NCBI GenBank assembly: GCA_022316685.1
Contig: JAKJHU010000063.1
Location: 372,001 to 436,000 of the forward strand
DNA from: Progne subis subis
Taxonomy: Eukaryota; Chordata; Aves; Passeriformes; Hirundinidae
Length of the DNA: 64,000 nt
Reading direction: 5' to 3'
Position 1 is the stretch's first letter. Each line of letters starts with the position of its first letter. The notes below the pieces were generated by a model. It saw only the letters and a list, made by a program, of their open reading frames with translations, did not search any database and was not told the DNA's origin. Shown here piece by piece: positions 48,946 to 62,122 of the stretch. Made by a program: the position numbers and the translations under genes.

Positions 48946-49106
48946 GTGTGCTTTGAGTCATGTGAAAGAAAAGGTTGTTAAGTCAGTGCCTCATGGCAGA
49001 CAAGCAGCTCAGGATATAATGATCCAGACTAGTTTTTCTGAGGAATTTAGAACAGGAAGATCTGTCTTCTGATCTTTCTTTACACATCAAAAGTACGAGT
49101 CACTTG
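48946..49106 (+). repeat. Unidentified ~155-bp direct repeat, copy 2
   Basis: Partner of the copy at 47986-48145, in the same orientation and starting about 960 bp downstream. Differences are spread evenly along the alignment, so neither copy is obviously truncated relative to the other. The shared boundaries are ctttga on the left and gagtca on the right. Confidence 0.85.
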
Positions 49107-52100
49107 TACTGGGGACATGAGGCTGCCTTCTAAAGAATGACTGATTGGGCAAATCTTAGTCTGGAAAAGAAACAACTGGGGAAGTGAAGGAAGTTTATAG
49201 CATGCTGAGCCATTTGGAGAAGCAGGAGATAGCATTTCCACTTCCAAAAGAAAAATAGGGCCCCTCAGTGATCCTGGAGCTGTGCTCAGACCAGATGTAG
49301 ACTATTCTTCCTGTTAAAAGCATCTTGAGTTTAGGAAGCCACAAAAGAATACCAGGAGTGCCAGAAGTTTGCATGGTTTCACAGAAGTTCAGGGAAAATA
49401 AATGTGTTGCGAATTACTCAGTACTTAGAAACATACCTGGCTTAAAAAGCCCTTGAACAGGAAATGTTTGGATGCTGGAGGAAAGGAGGTGGTGTGTGCT
49501 TTTGCCTCTGCTCTTGGTATCCACTTTTGGGTATTGTCAGAATTGCCTGTGCTGGTTGGATCTTTGATCTGGAACTCTTTCAGATATTTGGGGGGGTTTC
49601 CACATTTTAGAGAAGGCTCTGCTCACAATTTCTGAACTTGGCTACTTCTGTGATGATCAGGCAGACCAATTAAAAGTATCTTCAATGAGGAAACAAAATG
49701 CAAACCCTTATTGCAGATTATGTGAAACAAATATCTATTTCTTCCTTCTTTCTCTGTAGTCTCCTTATCATTCAAATTTTGAGCTTGGTTTAAATTAATG
49801 TGATTTTAATTGCCAGCCCAGGAAAAATTTCTCGCAGTCTCAATTAGAAGTCTGCTGGACCTCCCAGCAAAGGTTCAGCAAAAGACTGAGCTTGGAAAAC
49901 GTAGGTCATGAAATCTAACCTCAAGATGTGGCAGAAGCTTTGAACCCTGATTCCTCTTCCTTGATCATCCAGGTGGTTGCATCCCAGTCTCTTGGCCTAG
50001 CACTGCTTTTGTAAATCTGCCAACACTGGTATACGTGATGGTCTTTAAAAAATTATGTGCAAAAATGGATTGTTTGATTCTGCTCAATTAGCCATTACCA
50101 TTCAAATTATCAGTTGTGTTTGCCTACCCTGGATGGACCTCTCAGATTAATTTAATCTGTGTTTACTGTCTTTTCTTTTAGAGTGTTTCTGACAGTGTAA
50201 ATATGTTGATTTCTTTGTACGCTACTGATGTCTCTCAGTATTCACCAAATAATTAATACCAACATCTGTTTAGTATGCAAATACCAAAACCATGCTGTCC
50301 TCAGATTGCCATTTTTATGGGAGAAAATTTGAATGACAGTTTGTCTCCAATCACATGCTCAGTTCAGGCTTGTTTTGACAGGTTTTTTTCTGCCTGATAC
50401 CGTAGAAAGGGAGGTGGCAGTGGCCCTGGTGCAGTCAAGTACTAGCTCTGAGGCTTAAAGGCTGGACGGCATCCTGTAGCTTCTTTTTTAGGGAAGGAAA
50501 AGTTGGTTTAGATTATTATAGAAAAGGTTATGTTCTTTTTTTTTTTTTTTGCATATAATGTAAAACAGAGTGATTTTACATATTGAAGCCATCAGACACT
50601 CCCAGTTATGAATATTTTATATGCAACACCGTCACATATAGAAGTGTGTGGTCTGCATAATAAATACCTGTTTGAAGTATACGGAACAATTTTTTTAAAA
50701 TTTACAATTACAGTTATGGTCTAGAATTGCTGAAGGTTGCACTTCAACAGTCATGTACGGGAGAAGACTGGCACCAGTATTTTAAAAATAGGACATAACT
50801 ATTCCAGTGCTGTGGCAAGAGTTGACTTTTTAATATCTACTAGTGTGACATCTAAATGATTTATGTGCACGTTCTGTTGCTACCACCTCATTCCCAAGCA
50901 TCGGAAGTGCTGCAGCAAACGTAAATAATGAAGTGGAACAATCATCCTGATACAGAGAAGTTACACTTTGTGAAAAACACTGTGTTATCACTTGGGAAAA
51001 TTTGTTGTCATACAACTAGTACTATCTTCATCTTAGATTTGCAGAATCTTTGCCAAAGGATCCAAAAGTTCCCATGTACCCATGAAACCTAACTTACGAC
51101 TGCTTCATCGATGGATGAGGCTTTGCTTTCCTACTGGTGTGAAAGACACCCATGAAACCGTCTGCAACATTTGCTGAAACTGTAAGCGCAAGGTTCTGCA
51201 CCACTCAATGGTTTCTTGGGTTTTCTTTTGAGGTCTTAGAATGAGAAACTGCAGCATGTCAGGACTGTCAAAATGCTGTCAGATTGGCTCCAAAACAAAT
51301 ATTAACTCCAAAATCAGTGTGGCTCCTATTTCAAGAATCGTGTAGCCTTGTTCAAGAACACTGTCCAATTTGATTGAAAAATCTGAGCTATTAGCTTTTT
51401 CTAGTAATGTTATAATATAAGACTTGGAACATGCTAAGAAAAACTCCACCAAAACACAACCCCCCCCCATCTATCTTGCATAATCAGGGCTTTTTGTTAG
51501 AAATACTTAGCTATGCTTTGAAAGGGTAGTTTCCATTGGAAAATTCATATTCATTGTAGCAGTGATGGAGACAAATGAATAGTAATGAAAGTCCAAAGGA
51601 GCCTGGAAAATTATTTTTTGCACTTTGGGTGCATGGTTCCTCTGAAACGTAAAGAAAATATCAGAGAAAAATCACAAGCCATTTTTAACTGTAGTCCTAA
51701 TAACCAGTTGCAATTAAAACTGAGGGTTGTTCAGAAATATCTGGGAAAAAATTGCATCTTTAAGCACTGGAGTAGGAATTTAGGGGAAAAAAAAATCAAA
51801 AAAATCCAGTCTTTCTGAAGGCCTTTCTTACTTTTTTATTTTCGGTTTATATGAGAAATTAATAACTGACTCAACTGTAATGGAGTAGGCTTGAGATTAA
51901 AAGGAGCTGGAATTTGTTGAATTGGTAATGAGGCCAGTTCATCAAACCGTTACAGATCAAATCCCAAACTAGAGCAGTGCCTGCGCTGGCCGCAGTCGTA
52001 ACTGCTCGAGACGTGCTGTTCCATTAAGGGCAGTAATAGAGTTAGGAGGAATTTGGGGAAGTCTGCTGGCACTGGTTGATAGAGATTGTTTAATGCCACT

Positions 52101-53260
52101 TGGGTCTGCAGAAAAACCTCTCTGGGAGACTGAGGATTCACTCTTAGCTAAGACTTGTACGAAGAATGAAAGAGAAGGATGAGAATCTGAGAATGTGGTT
52201 TTCAGTCTTTGAGTGCCTCTATTCCAGGAAAGAGCATAATCTTAGATGATCTAAGGCATGAGATTAAATCAAACATTGTTTTTAGTATACATTAGGAAAA
52301 TAACATTTGATATGTGTTAATGGATTAAAGTTAATCATGTTATCATTATATGGTTAGTCCCAATGATGAAATGAATTTAACAGCATTTATTTAATCCATT
52401 CAATTATATTTGGCCTGTCAGCTAGTGAGCTCACTGGAAGAATATGACTAAATTTCTGGTTATAATACTAATTTTGAATGCATTATTATTTCTGCTAGAA
52501 ATAATGATAACATTTTATAATTTTTCTACCATACTAAGAACTATATGTCATCTTCCAAGATGATAGAGGTAAAAGTATTTTCCCATGCTATATCCTTACA
52601 TAGGAAGAGTAGGAAATAATATCCAGAACATTCTGCAATTGCAAGAAAGTATATTGCTGGAGGATTTTATTAACAGCTGCTATAAACAAAGATTTGGTGG
52701 CAAATATTTCTTTGAATAAGGTACTCATGTGTGAGGAAATCAGGGAAGTAATAAGGTACAGCACAGTAGTTTTGCTCTAATTTGTGAACCTCCATGGCTG
52801 AAACTACTCATCAGGGTTTATCAGGCCAAACCTTTTTGCTCTCTTCCAGAAGCAGATCTCTTCAATATCTGCTGGACAGCTGCTTCCAGATTTTCATCCC
52901 TTGCTTCCTTCCAGATGTGGTTTAGTATCTTTACTATTTCTTATTGTTTTTAAGAAATTGCCAGGCACCTTAATTTTTTTCTACTTAATTACTTGGAAAC
53001 AGTGTCCAGTCAAAACAGCTGAAAATACATTTTATTTATAATGAGAAGAAACAGGTAGAGAGGGCAGCTTGTGCTTGTTGTTCCCCTAAAGTACGGGAAA
53101 GCTTCTTCATTTCTGGGAAGGCTTCTATAGGGAGAGCCAGAGTCATCTCATCCATCGCAGCTGAAGGAATATTGTTCTATCCCATGGATGTAGCATTCAC
53201 TACTGGAAGTACCAGAAGTTAGGGGTGGAGAGCTGTAGATAGATGTTTGGTGCGGACCAT
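49107..53260. other. Non-coding stretch, no gene recognised
   Basis: AT-rich unique sequence. Simple runs: 15 T at 50536-50550 and nine C at 51460-51468. Frames at 49453-49635, 51279-51470 and 51585-51818 (60-77 codons) have no domain. Nothing else stands out. Confidence 0.6.
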
Positions 53261-53500
53261 GGGATCATTAAGGTTGCAAAAGTCCTCCAAAACCGTGAGG
53301 TCCAGCTGTTAACCCAATCCCACCACCATGTTCACCGCTATGTGCTCCTAGTCTACATCCACACGTTCTTTGAATGCTTCCAAGGATGGCGATTCCACCA
53401 CTTCCCTGGGCAGCCTGTTCCAATGATTGACAATCCTTTCTGTGAAGAAATTTTTCCCAATATCTACTCTAAAACTCCCCCAGTGCACCTTGAGGCCATC
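53261..53500 (-). mobile_element. CR1 LINE (different subfamily), 5'-truncated 3' end
   Basis: On the plus strand this is the reverse complement of a CR1 3' region of a different subfamily from the first copy. Words include atcattaaggttgcaaaag, gttaacccaatccc, catccacacg, ccaaggatggcgattccacc, acttccctgggcagcctg, ttccaatgattgacaatcct, gtgaagaaatttttcccaa and cttgaggccat. The 3' end is at low coordinates, so the element reads toward minus. About 240 bp remain. Open frames at 53243-53632 and 53348-53557 are translations of this repeat and flanking DNA, not genes. No reverse transcriptase part is present. Confidence 0.95.
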
Positions 53501-54959
53501 GAACACATCAGTTGGTTCTCCCCAGAATTTGAAAGTGACTGCTGCATGCATCAGCATTTGATTAAGAGATTGCCCCGAGTAGATAACTCTTATGTACCAA
53601 ATGATCTACCCATAAAAATAAAAGTTTCCTAATAATCTTTTGGTGTTTTAGCATCAGCTAATTTTCTGCTGAGGAGAGCGGAATGTGATTAAAGCAACGG
53701 AAAACATTTTATGATGTGACAGGTGGTCATAAAATTATATTAGCATTTAAATGACAAAAATGAAACCTTTCCTTTCCTGGTCTGAGAATGTCAGAAAGTG
53801 AAGCGTCAGGATTCATCCTCTCCTCCCAATTCCCATAGGTTATATTTTACTTTAAAAACAGCTGTTAATTCTGTCTCACAAATTAAGAAGGATCTAAAAG
53901 AGAGTGTCCTGACTCGCTGTAGATACCACTAGAAAACATTTTCCATCTGTGTGACATATTTTAAAAAAGCCCTTGGCCACTCAGAGAGCCATCTCTGGGA
54001 AATTAATCGGATGTTCTTCTCTTGTTAACTAAGGATCAACTCTAGGGGGTGTTGAGATCACCGTGGTATTTATTTTAAGTGAGTGATTGAACGATTCCTG
54101 AGCTGCTCTTCCGGAAAATGAAGCAAACCCCTGCTTTAGAGGTCACCTCTGATTAGAGATCAAAAAATAACTGCAGATAACTTCATCAAAAATATAAATA
54201 ACTCATCAGTATGAGTCCAGCGGCTTTGTCTTATAATTAGTCCTGCACAAAGGCTCCTTGAAGTCAAATGACAGTTGGGTCTCCTGCCTCAAACTTCACA
54301 AACGAACCAATAGTTTCAAGCTGATGCTCCCTTTGAACTGCTCTCCCAGGATAAATTACTGATGGCCTAAATGTTACATTTACATTTATTATTCTCTATT
54401 ACCAAGAACATGTGAAGCTGCAAAAGATTAAAGCAGCAATTACTGAAGTTAGAACATTGGAAATGAAGTTCAAACACCAGAAATTAATGTTTAGGAAAAT
54501 AGAAAAGACAATCACCTGAGGCCGGTTTTAACTAAATAAAATCAGCTTCTACATCTAAGAGGACATTTACAGGTGATCGTTTCTGCTCATGAATTTTTGA
54601 GTGAAACACTGGCAGTTTGGGCAGTTGGGTTTGGATGCTGTCTGGATAAGGCTGATCTTGTTGGTTAGCCTCAGAAGACTGACCAGGACCCCTGGGCCTT
54701 AGCATTCTCAGACTTCAAGGGAGGTAACAGCATCAGAGGGAATAAACTTGGCCTCGCAGTTGTTCTTTAGGAAGGGTTTCAAAACTGTTACTGAAGTTGT
54801 TGATTTTACTTTATTTTTTTAATCTTGGTTATCTTTCTGGTTTGCTTTTTCATTTTCTCTGTTTCATCAATTTCTGTTTTGTTCCGGTCTTGGATTTGTT
54901 GTCCTTGAAAGACAAAACTCAGTTCACTGAGTCCCTGTCAGTTTAATTGAGTTTTCTCA
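53501..54959. other. Unique stretch resembling conserved noncoding DNA
   Basis: No exon is recognised. From about 53640 to 54560 the sequence is free of simple repeats and dense in factor-like words: gtgattaaagc, ggtcataaaattatatta, gaggtcacctctgatt (nuclear-receptor-like half site at about 54140), gagatcaaaaaata, tataattag, aaagattaaagcagcaattactg. This is the texture of a vertebrate conserved noncoding element, but only comparison with other genomes could confirm it. Confidence 0.25.
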
Positions 54960-55460
54960 GTATTGGAAGGCGAGGATGAAAATGGGAGATGTTCAGAGAA
55001 AGAGCAGGGAATTGTTTGGAGCAAGTTTGGGTCTCTACATTCTAAGGTGTTCCTGTGTCGTCTCATCTGCAGCTCCATAGAGAAGAAATTCATCCAGGCT
55101 CTGTGTATGGAATACAACACGTCAGGGCAGGGATGCACCCAGCCTGCCCAGCAGGGGGAAACGCACCGTGGTGTAAGTGCAAACCTGTGCTCAGCCTTCC
55201 CCAGACATTCTGGGGCTCTGGAAAACTTGCCAGAAAAGGCATTTCTGCCTTTGCAGAGAGTGGCTGCAGTGGGGGAGCAGAGCAGTTGCCATGCCTTGGG
55301 CTCATGAACAGAAAATGGGCTCGTGCAGTGTCTGTGTGTGGCTGTATCTGCCCCATCCCCACACTGATGGGGGCTCACACAGTGGCCACTAATGGGGCTG
55401 TTTTTCAAACACTTCTATTCACCTTTAAAATGATGAAATTAAGCTCCCATAGTTATTAAG
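54960..55460. other. GC-richer, ORF-dense block of unknown nature
   Basis: About 500 bp in which five overlapping frames are open: minus 54938-55408 (156 codons, the longest of the window), minus 55090-55362, plus 54963-55307, plus 55055-55459 and plus 55177-55392. The minus 156-codon translation is Cys- and His-containing but shows no regular zinc-finger spacing, signal peptide or domain. Simultaneous openness of several frames in both directions points to low stop density from GC content and not to selection on one frame. A decayed element or noncoding-RNA exon is possible. Confidence 0.3.
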
Positions 55461-55736
55461 AGCTAAAAATAATGATTTGCTCGCTCTCTGCATTGTAGTA
55501 GCAGGCGCAGCAGATTATTGATCTGCACTCTGTATCATGTTATATTTACAATGGGGCCTGATCGATGTGCTATTTCTGAACCCACAGCTCTTGTGTGTAT
55601 GAAATTGGGGTATTTTATTGTAAGACTAATGTACATGGACAAATCACAACAGTGTCGTCCAGGGTGCTGCACACAAGCTGGATGAAGCAATGAAAAGGTC
55701 AGCTTTGTATCTCTTCTCGTTTTTAAATGGGCTTGA

Positions 55737-55789
55737 TTTTTTGGTTTTTGGGTTGGTTTTTTGTTTTTTTTATTTTTTTGGTTTTTTTA
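55737..55789 (+). repeat. T-rich tract with G runs
   Basis: T runs of 4-8 bases are separated by GG, GGG, GG, G, A and GG. It keeps a minus frame (55723-55923) open whose C-terminus is Lys/Asn/Gln-rich low complexity. Confidence 0.85.
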
Positions 55790-58025
55790 TGTCTCATAAA
55801 CAAAAACACCAGTGCAAGCAGCACTGTATAAAAGCAGGGTAAGAGACATTCCTTATCGCACAAACCTTGCAGTAAGTGCTGACACACACGTACAAAAGCA
55901 GGATCAGAAAGTGATGAAAGCAATGAAATGACCTTTCTCAGGTCACCATAAAGGTCGGCTGCAACTTTGAGGATAGACCACCTTCCTTATCCAGGGTATC
56001 AGCCTATTTTATTATTTAATCACGCGGTGATGTAAGTAGAAAGTCTTGGGTGTTGCCAAGATGTATCAAGAGGATAATTTTGAGAATATCAATCAAGTTA
56101 AAGTGATGCCGTGCTAAAACAGTGAGGAGAAAGTTTGCTCTATATTTTTTATTGAGTATTTTCTCTTTAAGGGAATAAAGTGCTATCATCCCAGCTTTTG
56201 TGCCACCGTAACAGCTGCTTGAGAAACTCAGTCTCCAAAGGACTGTCAATAAAGGCCAGAAACAGGAATTTAACAAAGAGAATATATTGCTATTGAGGGT
56301 CATGGTTGCAATTATGATGCTGTATAGATGTGGATGCTCCCCAAAAGAGATAACAGAGTGATTGAAGAGGGTATTTCAGTTGTTCTCCACTCCAGTTCTA
56401 ATAGGTAGGAAAAGAGATTAAGACTAACAGTGGAGCACTGAAAAAAAGTCTTTTGGGGGCTCTTTTAAAAATTGATTTTGAAAGTAAATCCCAATGTGTG
56501 TATAAATATGTCTGTTTCTGGCTTGTCTGTCTTCTGTTACTTTCATTCATATGAGTTTCAGTCAGTCTGGTTTATTGTTATGTTGAATAAATAGTAATAG
56601 TATTAAGGTGTCAGTTTGGGTTCATAAACTTGCTGTAACTTTTGAGACTTATCTTAATTTTCTGAATAGCTAAAGCTATCTTTTGTGACTTTCTAAATTT
56701 AAGTGTATTTTCTTATTAAAAATCTCTACCCCTTCCTACAGTACTCACTTAAAATTGCAACCGATGCTGTGATCCTGAATTAATTCCTTCTGACATTCCA
56801 AATTGCATGTGACAAACCTGATCCAAAGGACTTTTCCTCTTTAGAGGATAACTGCCATATGCGTGAAAAACTTCAGATGTTTGGGTGGGAGAAGTGGGGT
56901 TTGAAGGTCCTTGAGTTTTGTTCGGCACAAGTGTGGTGTGAAAGCTGCTCCTAACCTGTGCCTGGGGAAAATGTGCAGGTTCTGATCTAGGCTGCTTGGA
57001 GCTGACAACTAAATTCTAGTATCTTATGGACTATCAAAGCCTAAAGAAAAGTAAGAAGCATTTTTAGGTGCCTGTTTTGGTTCAGGCACACAATTCAAGG
57101 TTCACATCCTAAGAATAAACATGCACAACACAACTCAAATCCAAAAGGAGCTGAGAGACAGGAACGGTGGTGTTTAAAAGATTATTTAAGCTATTGCCCT
57201 GTAACTGTGGATGCTGTTGGGAAACGAGCTCTGAGTGGCAAGCTTCTCCATGTGGCTAATGAGCCTTTTTTGATATAAGGTAAAGCTTCAGAAACAATGT
57301 AGCTGTAGGAGCTCAGTATTGCTAAAGAAATGTGCATAAACTAAACAGGTTTAGAAAAGGAAGTATGAATCATTTCAGAAGAAAGTGTATAGAAATGAAG
57401 AGAAGTTGTGGATGCTTGCATTTTTAAATATTCTCTTTCTTAAATCACCCAAAGTATTCTCTCAGACACTAGCAAAAACTTGTATATACAAAAGTGCTAT
57501 CATATCAACAACACAGTGCAGGTAATATAAACTGTAAACTACCTGGCTCCAGAATTAAACAAATACATGTTTCTGTTCATGTTGATCAGTGTTTATTTTG
57601 CTATTTGGTGTATTTGTAGAACATTTTTATCATTATGCATGTTATACAAGAAGACAGGCTAAACTGTTCAATTTAAGGAATTGATTAAATTAAAGTTAGT
57701 AGGACTGCTTCAGCAAATAAATGTAGGCAATGTTTGACAGGGAAAGTCTTTAAAAACAATTCTAAATGATATGGGGTGGCACTTCAACTGGTATAAATCA
57801 CTATTTCCATTAGCACTATCTTCAACAGATTTATGCTGATTTATGCTTAGAGGTTCTGGCTCTGCATCTATAGTTAGTTCAGTGAAATAAGGATTTTTTT
57901 TTTCCTGTAATTCTTTTTCTTTTCTAAGAGGAGAAATCTATGGAACCTGTAGCATTCTAAGATATTTTATTTCCATGCAAATATAAGGAGATTAGGATTT
58001 TCAGTACTTAGGCCACAGATACATG

Positions 58026-58062
58026 AATTCATATGTGTACATATATCTATGTATATACATGC
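58026..58062. repeat. Alternating purine-pyrimidine tract, imperfect palindrome
   Basis: attcatatgtgtac, atatatctatgtat, atacatg: a near-continuous alternation of purine and pyrimidine with partial self-complementarity. Such tracts can adopt Z-DNA or cruciform structure. No gene is attached to it. Confidence 0.6.
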
Positions 58063-58466
58063 CTTGAATTTCACCATTTCACAGTTAGAAAGAGGTCAGA
58101 GACCTGCTTCTAAAGGACTATCCAAAGATTTTAATTGAAATAATTAGATTTGTAACCATCTCCTTTCATTAATGAAACAGACTTAAGTAACACTGCATGA
58201 AAGAGATGCTGTCCTGAATTACTCAAACTGCAGAATATTCTGAGTGTGGAATATCTTGTAGCATCAGAATTACAGCAGCGTGTGTGTGGCTGTGTGTGCT
58301 TTCTCCTACCTCACCGTGCCTCAGCTGGGGACGTTCTGAAGTGCTTGGCATCAAACACAATGCTGTTTCCATGAGGTGCAGGAACTCTTCCCATAACGTG
58401 CCATGAGTTTTCCAGAGCATTGGTGTTACCTAGAGCTTGGCATAGGCACAGTCCCGACAGTCTGAG

Positions 58467-58494
58467 GAGCTCTGAGTGTAGAGCTCTGAGTGTA
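58467..58494 (+). repeat. Perfect 14-bp tandem duplication
   Basis: gagctctgagtgta occurs twice head to tail without a mismatch, so the duplication is probably recent or polymorphic. Confidence 0.9.
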
Positions 58495-61400
58495 AAGGTC
58501 TTCCCAGTACTGTGATGTGCACAGCTTCCCACAGTTCTCTGGAGGAAATAGTAAAAAAAAAATCCACACATTCTACCAAATCCTTGGTGCCACTTAGTCC
58601 TCTTTATAGCCTTTAAAAGAGTCTGTCAGATCTAAGACTTCAGTTCTGGTTTAGGTTCTCTAACTGGTGTGGTAATCTGAATCTTGTGCCTATTCCTTTC
58701 TCTGAAGATCACAAGAGTTGATTGTAAAGTGCTCAGAGGCTACACATGTTAACTTTTCCAGCTGTACACATGATACTGAACTGGCCTCTGAATTCAGGTG
58801 CTTTGTTGCGGGAAAGGTCAAAAGCCAAATAAAACCAATTTAGATTTGACAGCTTCCAAGAATCGCTTTCTGAAATAGAAAGTAATTTATATTTTTTCCC
58901 ACTTTGATTAAATCTTTCCCTGATGGCGTGTATTTTGCTTTATCTTTTTAAGTGAAAATATTGTTCATGGCAGAAGAGGAGCCCTTCATTTTATTTAGGT
59001 TAAACACGCCTCTGGAACAGGGCAGATCTGAAGAAGCAGGCTCTGGGGAAGAGAAGGTACTCACCTGTAACAGACAGAAACAGATTAAGCTCTTAGTACA
59101 TTATTTCTTTCCCCTTACTGAAGGGCCATTGTGTAGGAGGGAATGTTTGAGGACGCTTCAGCTCTTCCAGACAGTGAAGATGAGGGTCATATTTCTGATG
59201 AAAATAGAAGAGTTGGGGCATCGTTCTTGCACAATGCATAAAAGGTTGGAGAGTGTTTGAGCTAGTAGATATAACTCGGTGTGCTGGGTGTGAGTTTTTG
59301 GGAGGCCTGGAGGTCTGGGCAGAGGACAGAGGTTGATAAACAGGGCAGCAACTCTCTGATTGGGCTGCTCTGTACTCAGATAAAGCAGGAGAGCCCAGCT
59401 GGTCAAAACAGGCAACAGAACAGCAAACTCAAAAAAAGCCCCAGGCAAGGGCTGACCTGGAGCTCAGAAATTGCTTCAGATTAATTTTATTAATATCAAG
59501 TTTCCAGCCTTTGAGCCTACAGGTGAAATGTGCGTGAAAAGCCTTGCTAATTCTGCAGACAAAAATCCCCATGCTGTGTAATTATTGCTGTAGCATTTAC
59601 CAGCTAAACAGACCAGTTAAGGACACAGAGAAAAAATAACTTGCAAGTTCTTGTCTACATCCTGGCACATGCCTAGAACTATTTGAAGGTTAGAAGGAAA
59701 ACTCCCAAGAAATCTCATTAGGTTAATGCTGCTGCTTCTCAGCAAACCTATGGTCCTGTTCCTGGCATTACTCTTCCCAAACTGAGCTTTTCCAGAGTGG
59801 AAGGCAAGACATTTTCAACCTTCAAGGCAGCAGTGGACAAAGGAAAGGCACTTACCTGCCCTATGGTGGCTAACTTAACTGTGAGCAGGAAGTTCTGAAA
59901 AGAGAAAAGTGAGGAAGTTTCTATTTAGAAGGTGGGGGAGGACTTTTCAGCTCATTTGATAGCTTTTAGCTTCACCGTAAATACAGACTGCATCTTTCTC
60001 ACTAGAAGACCTTACAGCCCTGTGCTGCAGCTTCCCATTAGGTGGCAGAAAATCCTCCCTCCTATGTAGTGGTGGTTTGATATGTGCCAGGATCTGTTCT
60101 TCTCTCTGAAATGACCATCAGCGTCCATCCCTCTTGGGGTGGTGCAGGGGAAGGATCCAGAGTGAGGAGAACACCGCTGGCACAGCCATGTGCCTTGCTG
60201 CAGGAGGATGTAAGCAAACCCCTCCCATGGAAAACTCGGAGGAAGTGCTTTTGTGAACTGTGCTGTTTCTCAAGAAGCGTGTCCAAAAAGGCAAATGGTA
60301 TCTGAGCAGCCTCCCTGCAAGTATCAGCATCCACATTTGCTGATAAATGTTTCATGAGAGGCAATAACATGGACTTTCATTCTCAGGGCATTTGCTGTGT
60401 TCCTTTAACGTAGCTGGCAATAATGTTCTGCACCAAGTGATGCTGCTCTACTTAGGTGGAGCTGCTATGTTAAAAATGAATTTGTAGGATCCCTGTTGTC
60501 AAGCGAGCAGGATAATCTGCTGTTGTAATAGTAAAACTCGAGCGTGATCTGACTTTACAGAACAAGAATTATGTCCTGTTGACAGTTTTGTCTTGGACAT
60601 GATGATAAAACACTGCAAAATGTTTGCTCAGGCCGAGGTGACTAATATGAGTTGAGAGATTATAAACAGCATACAGGAAAATATTTTTAAAAACTCAACC
60701 AGAACACAGATCTTTGTATGTTTTATGGATTCAGGGAATGTTTTCTTTCTGCTAGAAAGAGCTAGACTTGACAGCCTCCGTAACAGAAAGGCATCAAATA
60801 ATCTCTCTAATTGCTCTAATTATTTCTGTGATCTTATAAAAAATAGACCGAAGGCAAGTAACTGCACCACACCCTGCATAGAAAATGCAACATTCTTTCA
60901 GACTACTGCTGAAAATATAATCAGAAGTAATCATTTGAGCTGTGATAGGCAAAGTGACATCTTCTGGTGAAGGAAATACCTCTTACTAAGGAGTTAATTT
61001 ATGAGTATACACTGGATATAACTAGGTAAGATATATTAGCTTTGATTTAACTTGCAGGGGCATCCTGCCATTGCCCTAAAGAAAGAGAATGGGATGGGAA
61101 ATGATTGCTGTAAAGCAGCCATGAGGGTTTTGACAATGCTGTACTCCTTTCTAGCTTTTGTTAAAGTCAATACCATCCAGAAGCAGACGTGCTTCAGGGA
61201 GCCTTTTGCCTGGGATGCTTGGTAAGTTAATGAGAAACAGGTTCAAACCTTTGGTCCATCTCAGAGAAAAGATGAATTTAGACCTCTGACTTGTCATTGT
61301 GTGGACTTTTGCTGAACTGTTGTTACGTTAGGAGAAAGATCCTCTGTTCACAAGGACAGTAAAGCAAATGAAAAGTTCTCCTGGTTTAGATTCCATTATT

Positions 61401-62122
61401 TATTCCCAGTGTGACATAATTTGACAAAATGATGTTATTGCTGTACTACAGACACAGACATCTGTAGACAAAAGCACCCACAGTGCCATTTTGGGCATAA
61501 AGTCCCCAGCATACGTATACATTATTGATGTTAGTGTAGAGGTCTAGAAGGAAGTTGTATACCAGAACAGTAAATAATAATTCACAATCCAAATTTTCAT
61601 GCATTTTATTAGTGGAATATTACTACAAACCAGAAATCTACTTTGAGAACAAAAATATCTCTCCTGTGACTTCTTCCCTCACTCCCCCACAGTTTTTATC
61701 ACAGATACACGGATTTATCACAGATTTCTGTTCATACCAGGGAGAAAACCACATGCTTTGAGAGCAGTGATCTTTTTGATCTCTGTGTGGGACTACCTGA
61801 AGCCACGTGGTCCAGGACAGTCACCCATGAGTAGTTCAGCAGTAAGAAATGTTGTGTGCTCGGGAACACCAGCATCAATACACAGCTTGCACTGTGTTTA
61901 TGTGCTGGCTAGGCTGGAGTGGAGGGAGAGAGGAAACTGTATTTTGGCACTATTTTATATTTTTAAAAGCCCTTCTTAACACCAGAGCAAACTCAGACAT
62001 GGATATAAATATCGCTTTAAGGAATGGGATGTTTGCAAGTAGAGACACATTTGGTCGTCACTAGGAATTTGAATGTCAGATGCCAGTGGTTGTGTGTAGT
62101 CCTGCTGAAGGAGTAGACGTCT

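Larger units (their letters stand above)
55461..62122. other. Non-coding stretch with small repeats
   Basis: No gene recognised over about 6.6 kb. Contents: the T/G tract at 55737-55789, alternating purine-pyrimidine DNA at 58026-58062 and a 14-bp tandem duplication at 58467-58494. The segment 60480-60620 has several CpG pairs (caagcgag, actcgagcgtg) in otherwise CpG-poor DNA. Frames of 65-102 codons (for example 58952-59260, 59158-59448 and 60062-60370) have no domain. Confidence 0.55.

Noticed and set aside
53243..53632. 129-codon plus frame and 69-codon minus frame
   Set aside because: Both are translations of the CR1 3' region, which is noncoding or out of frame here.
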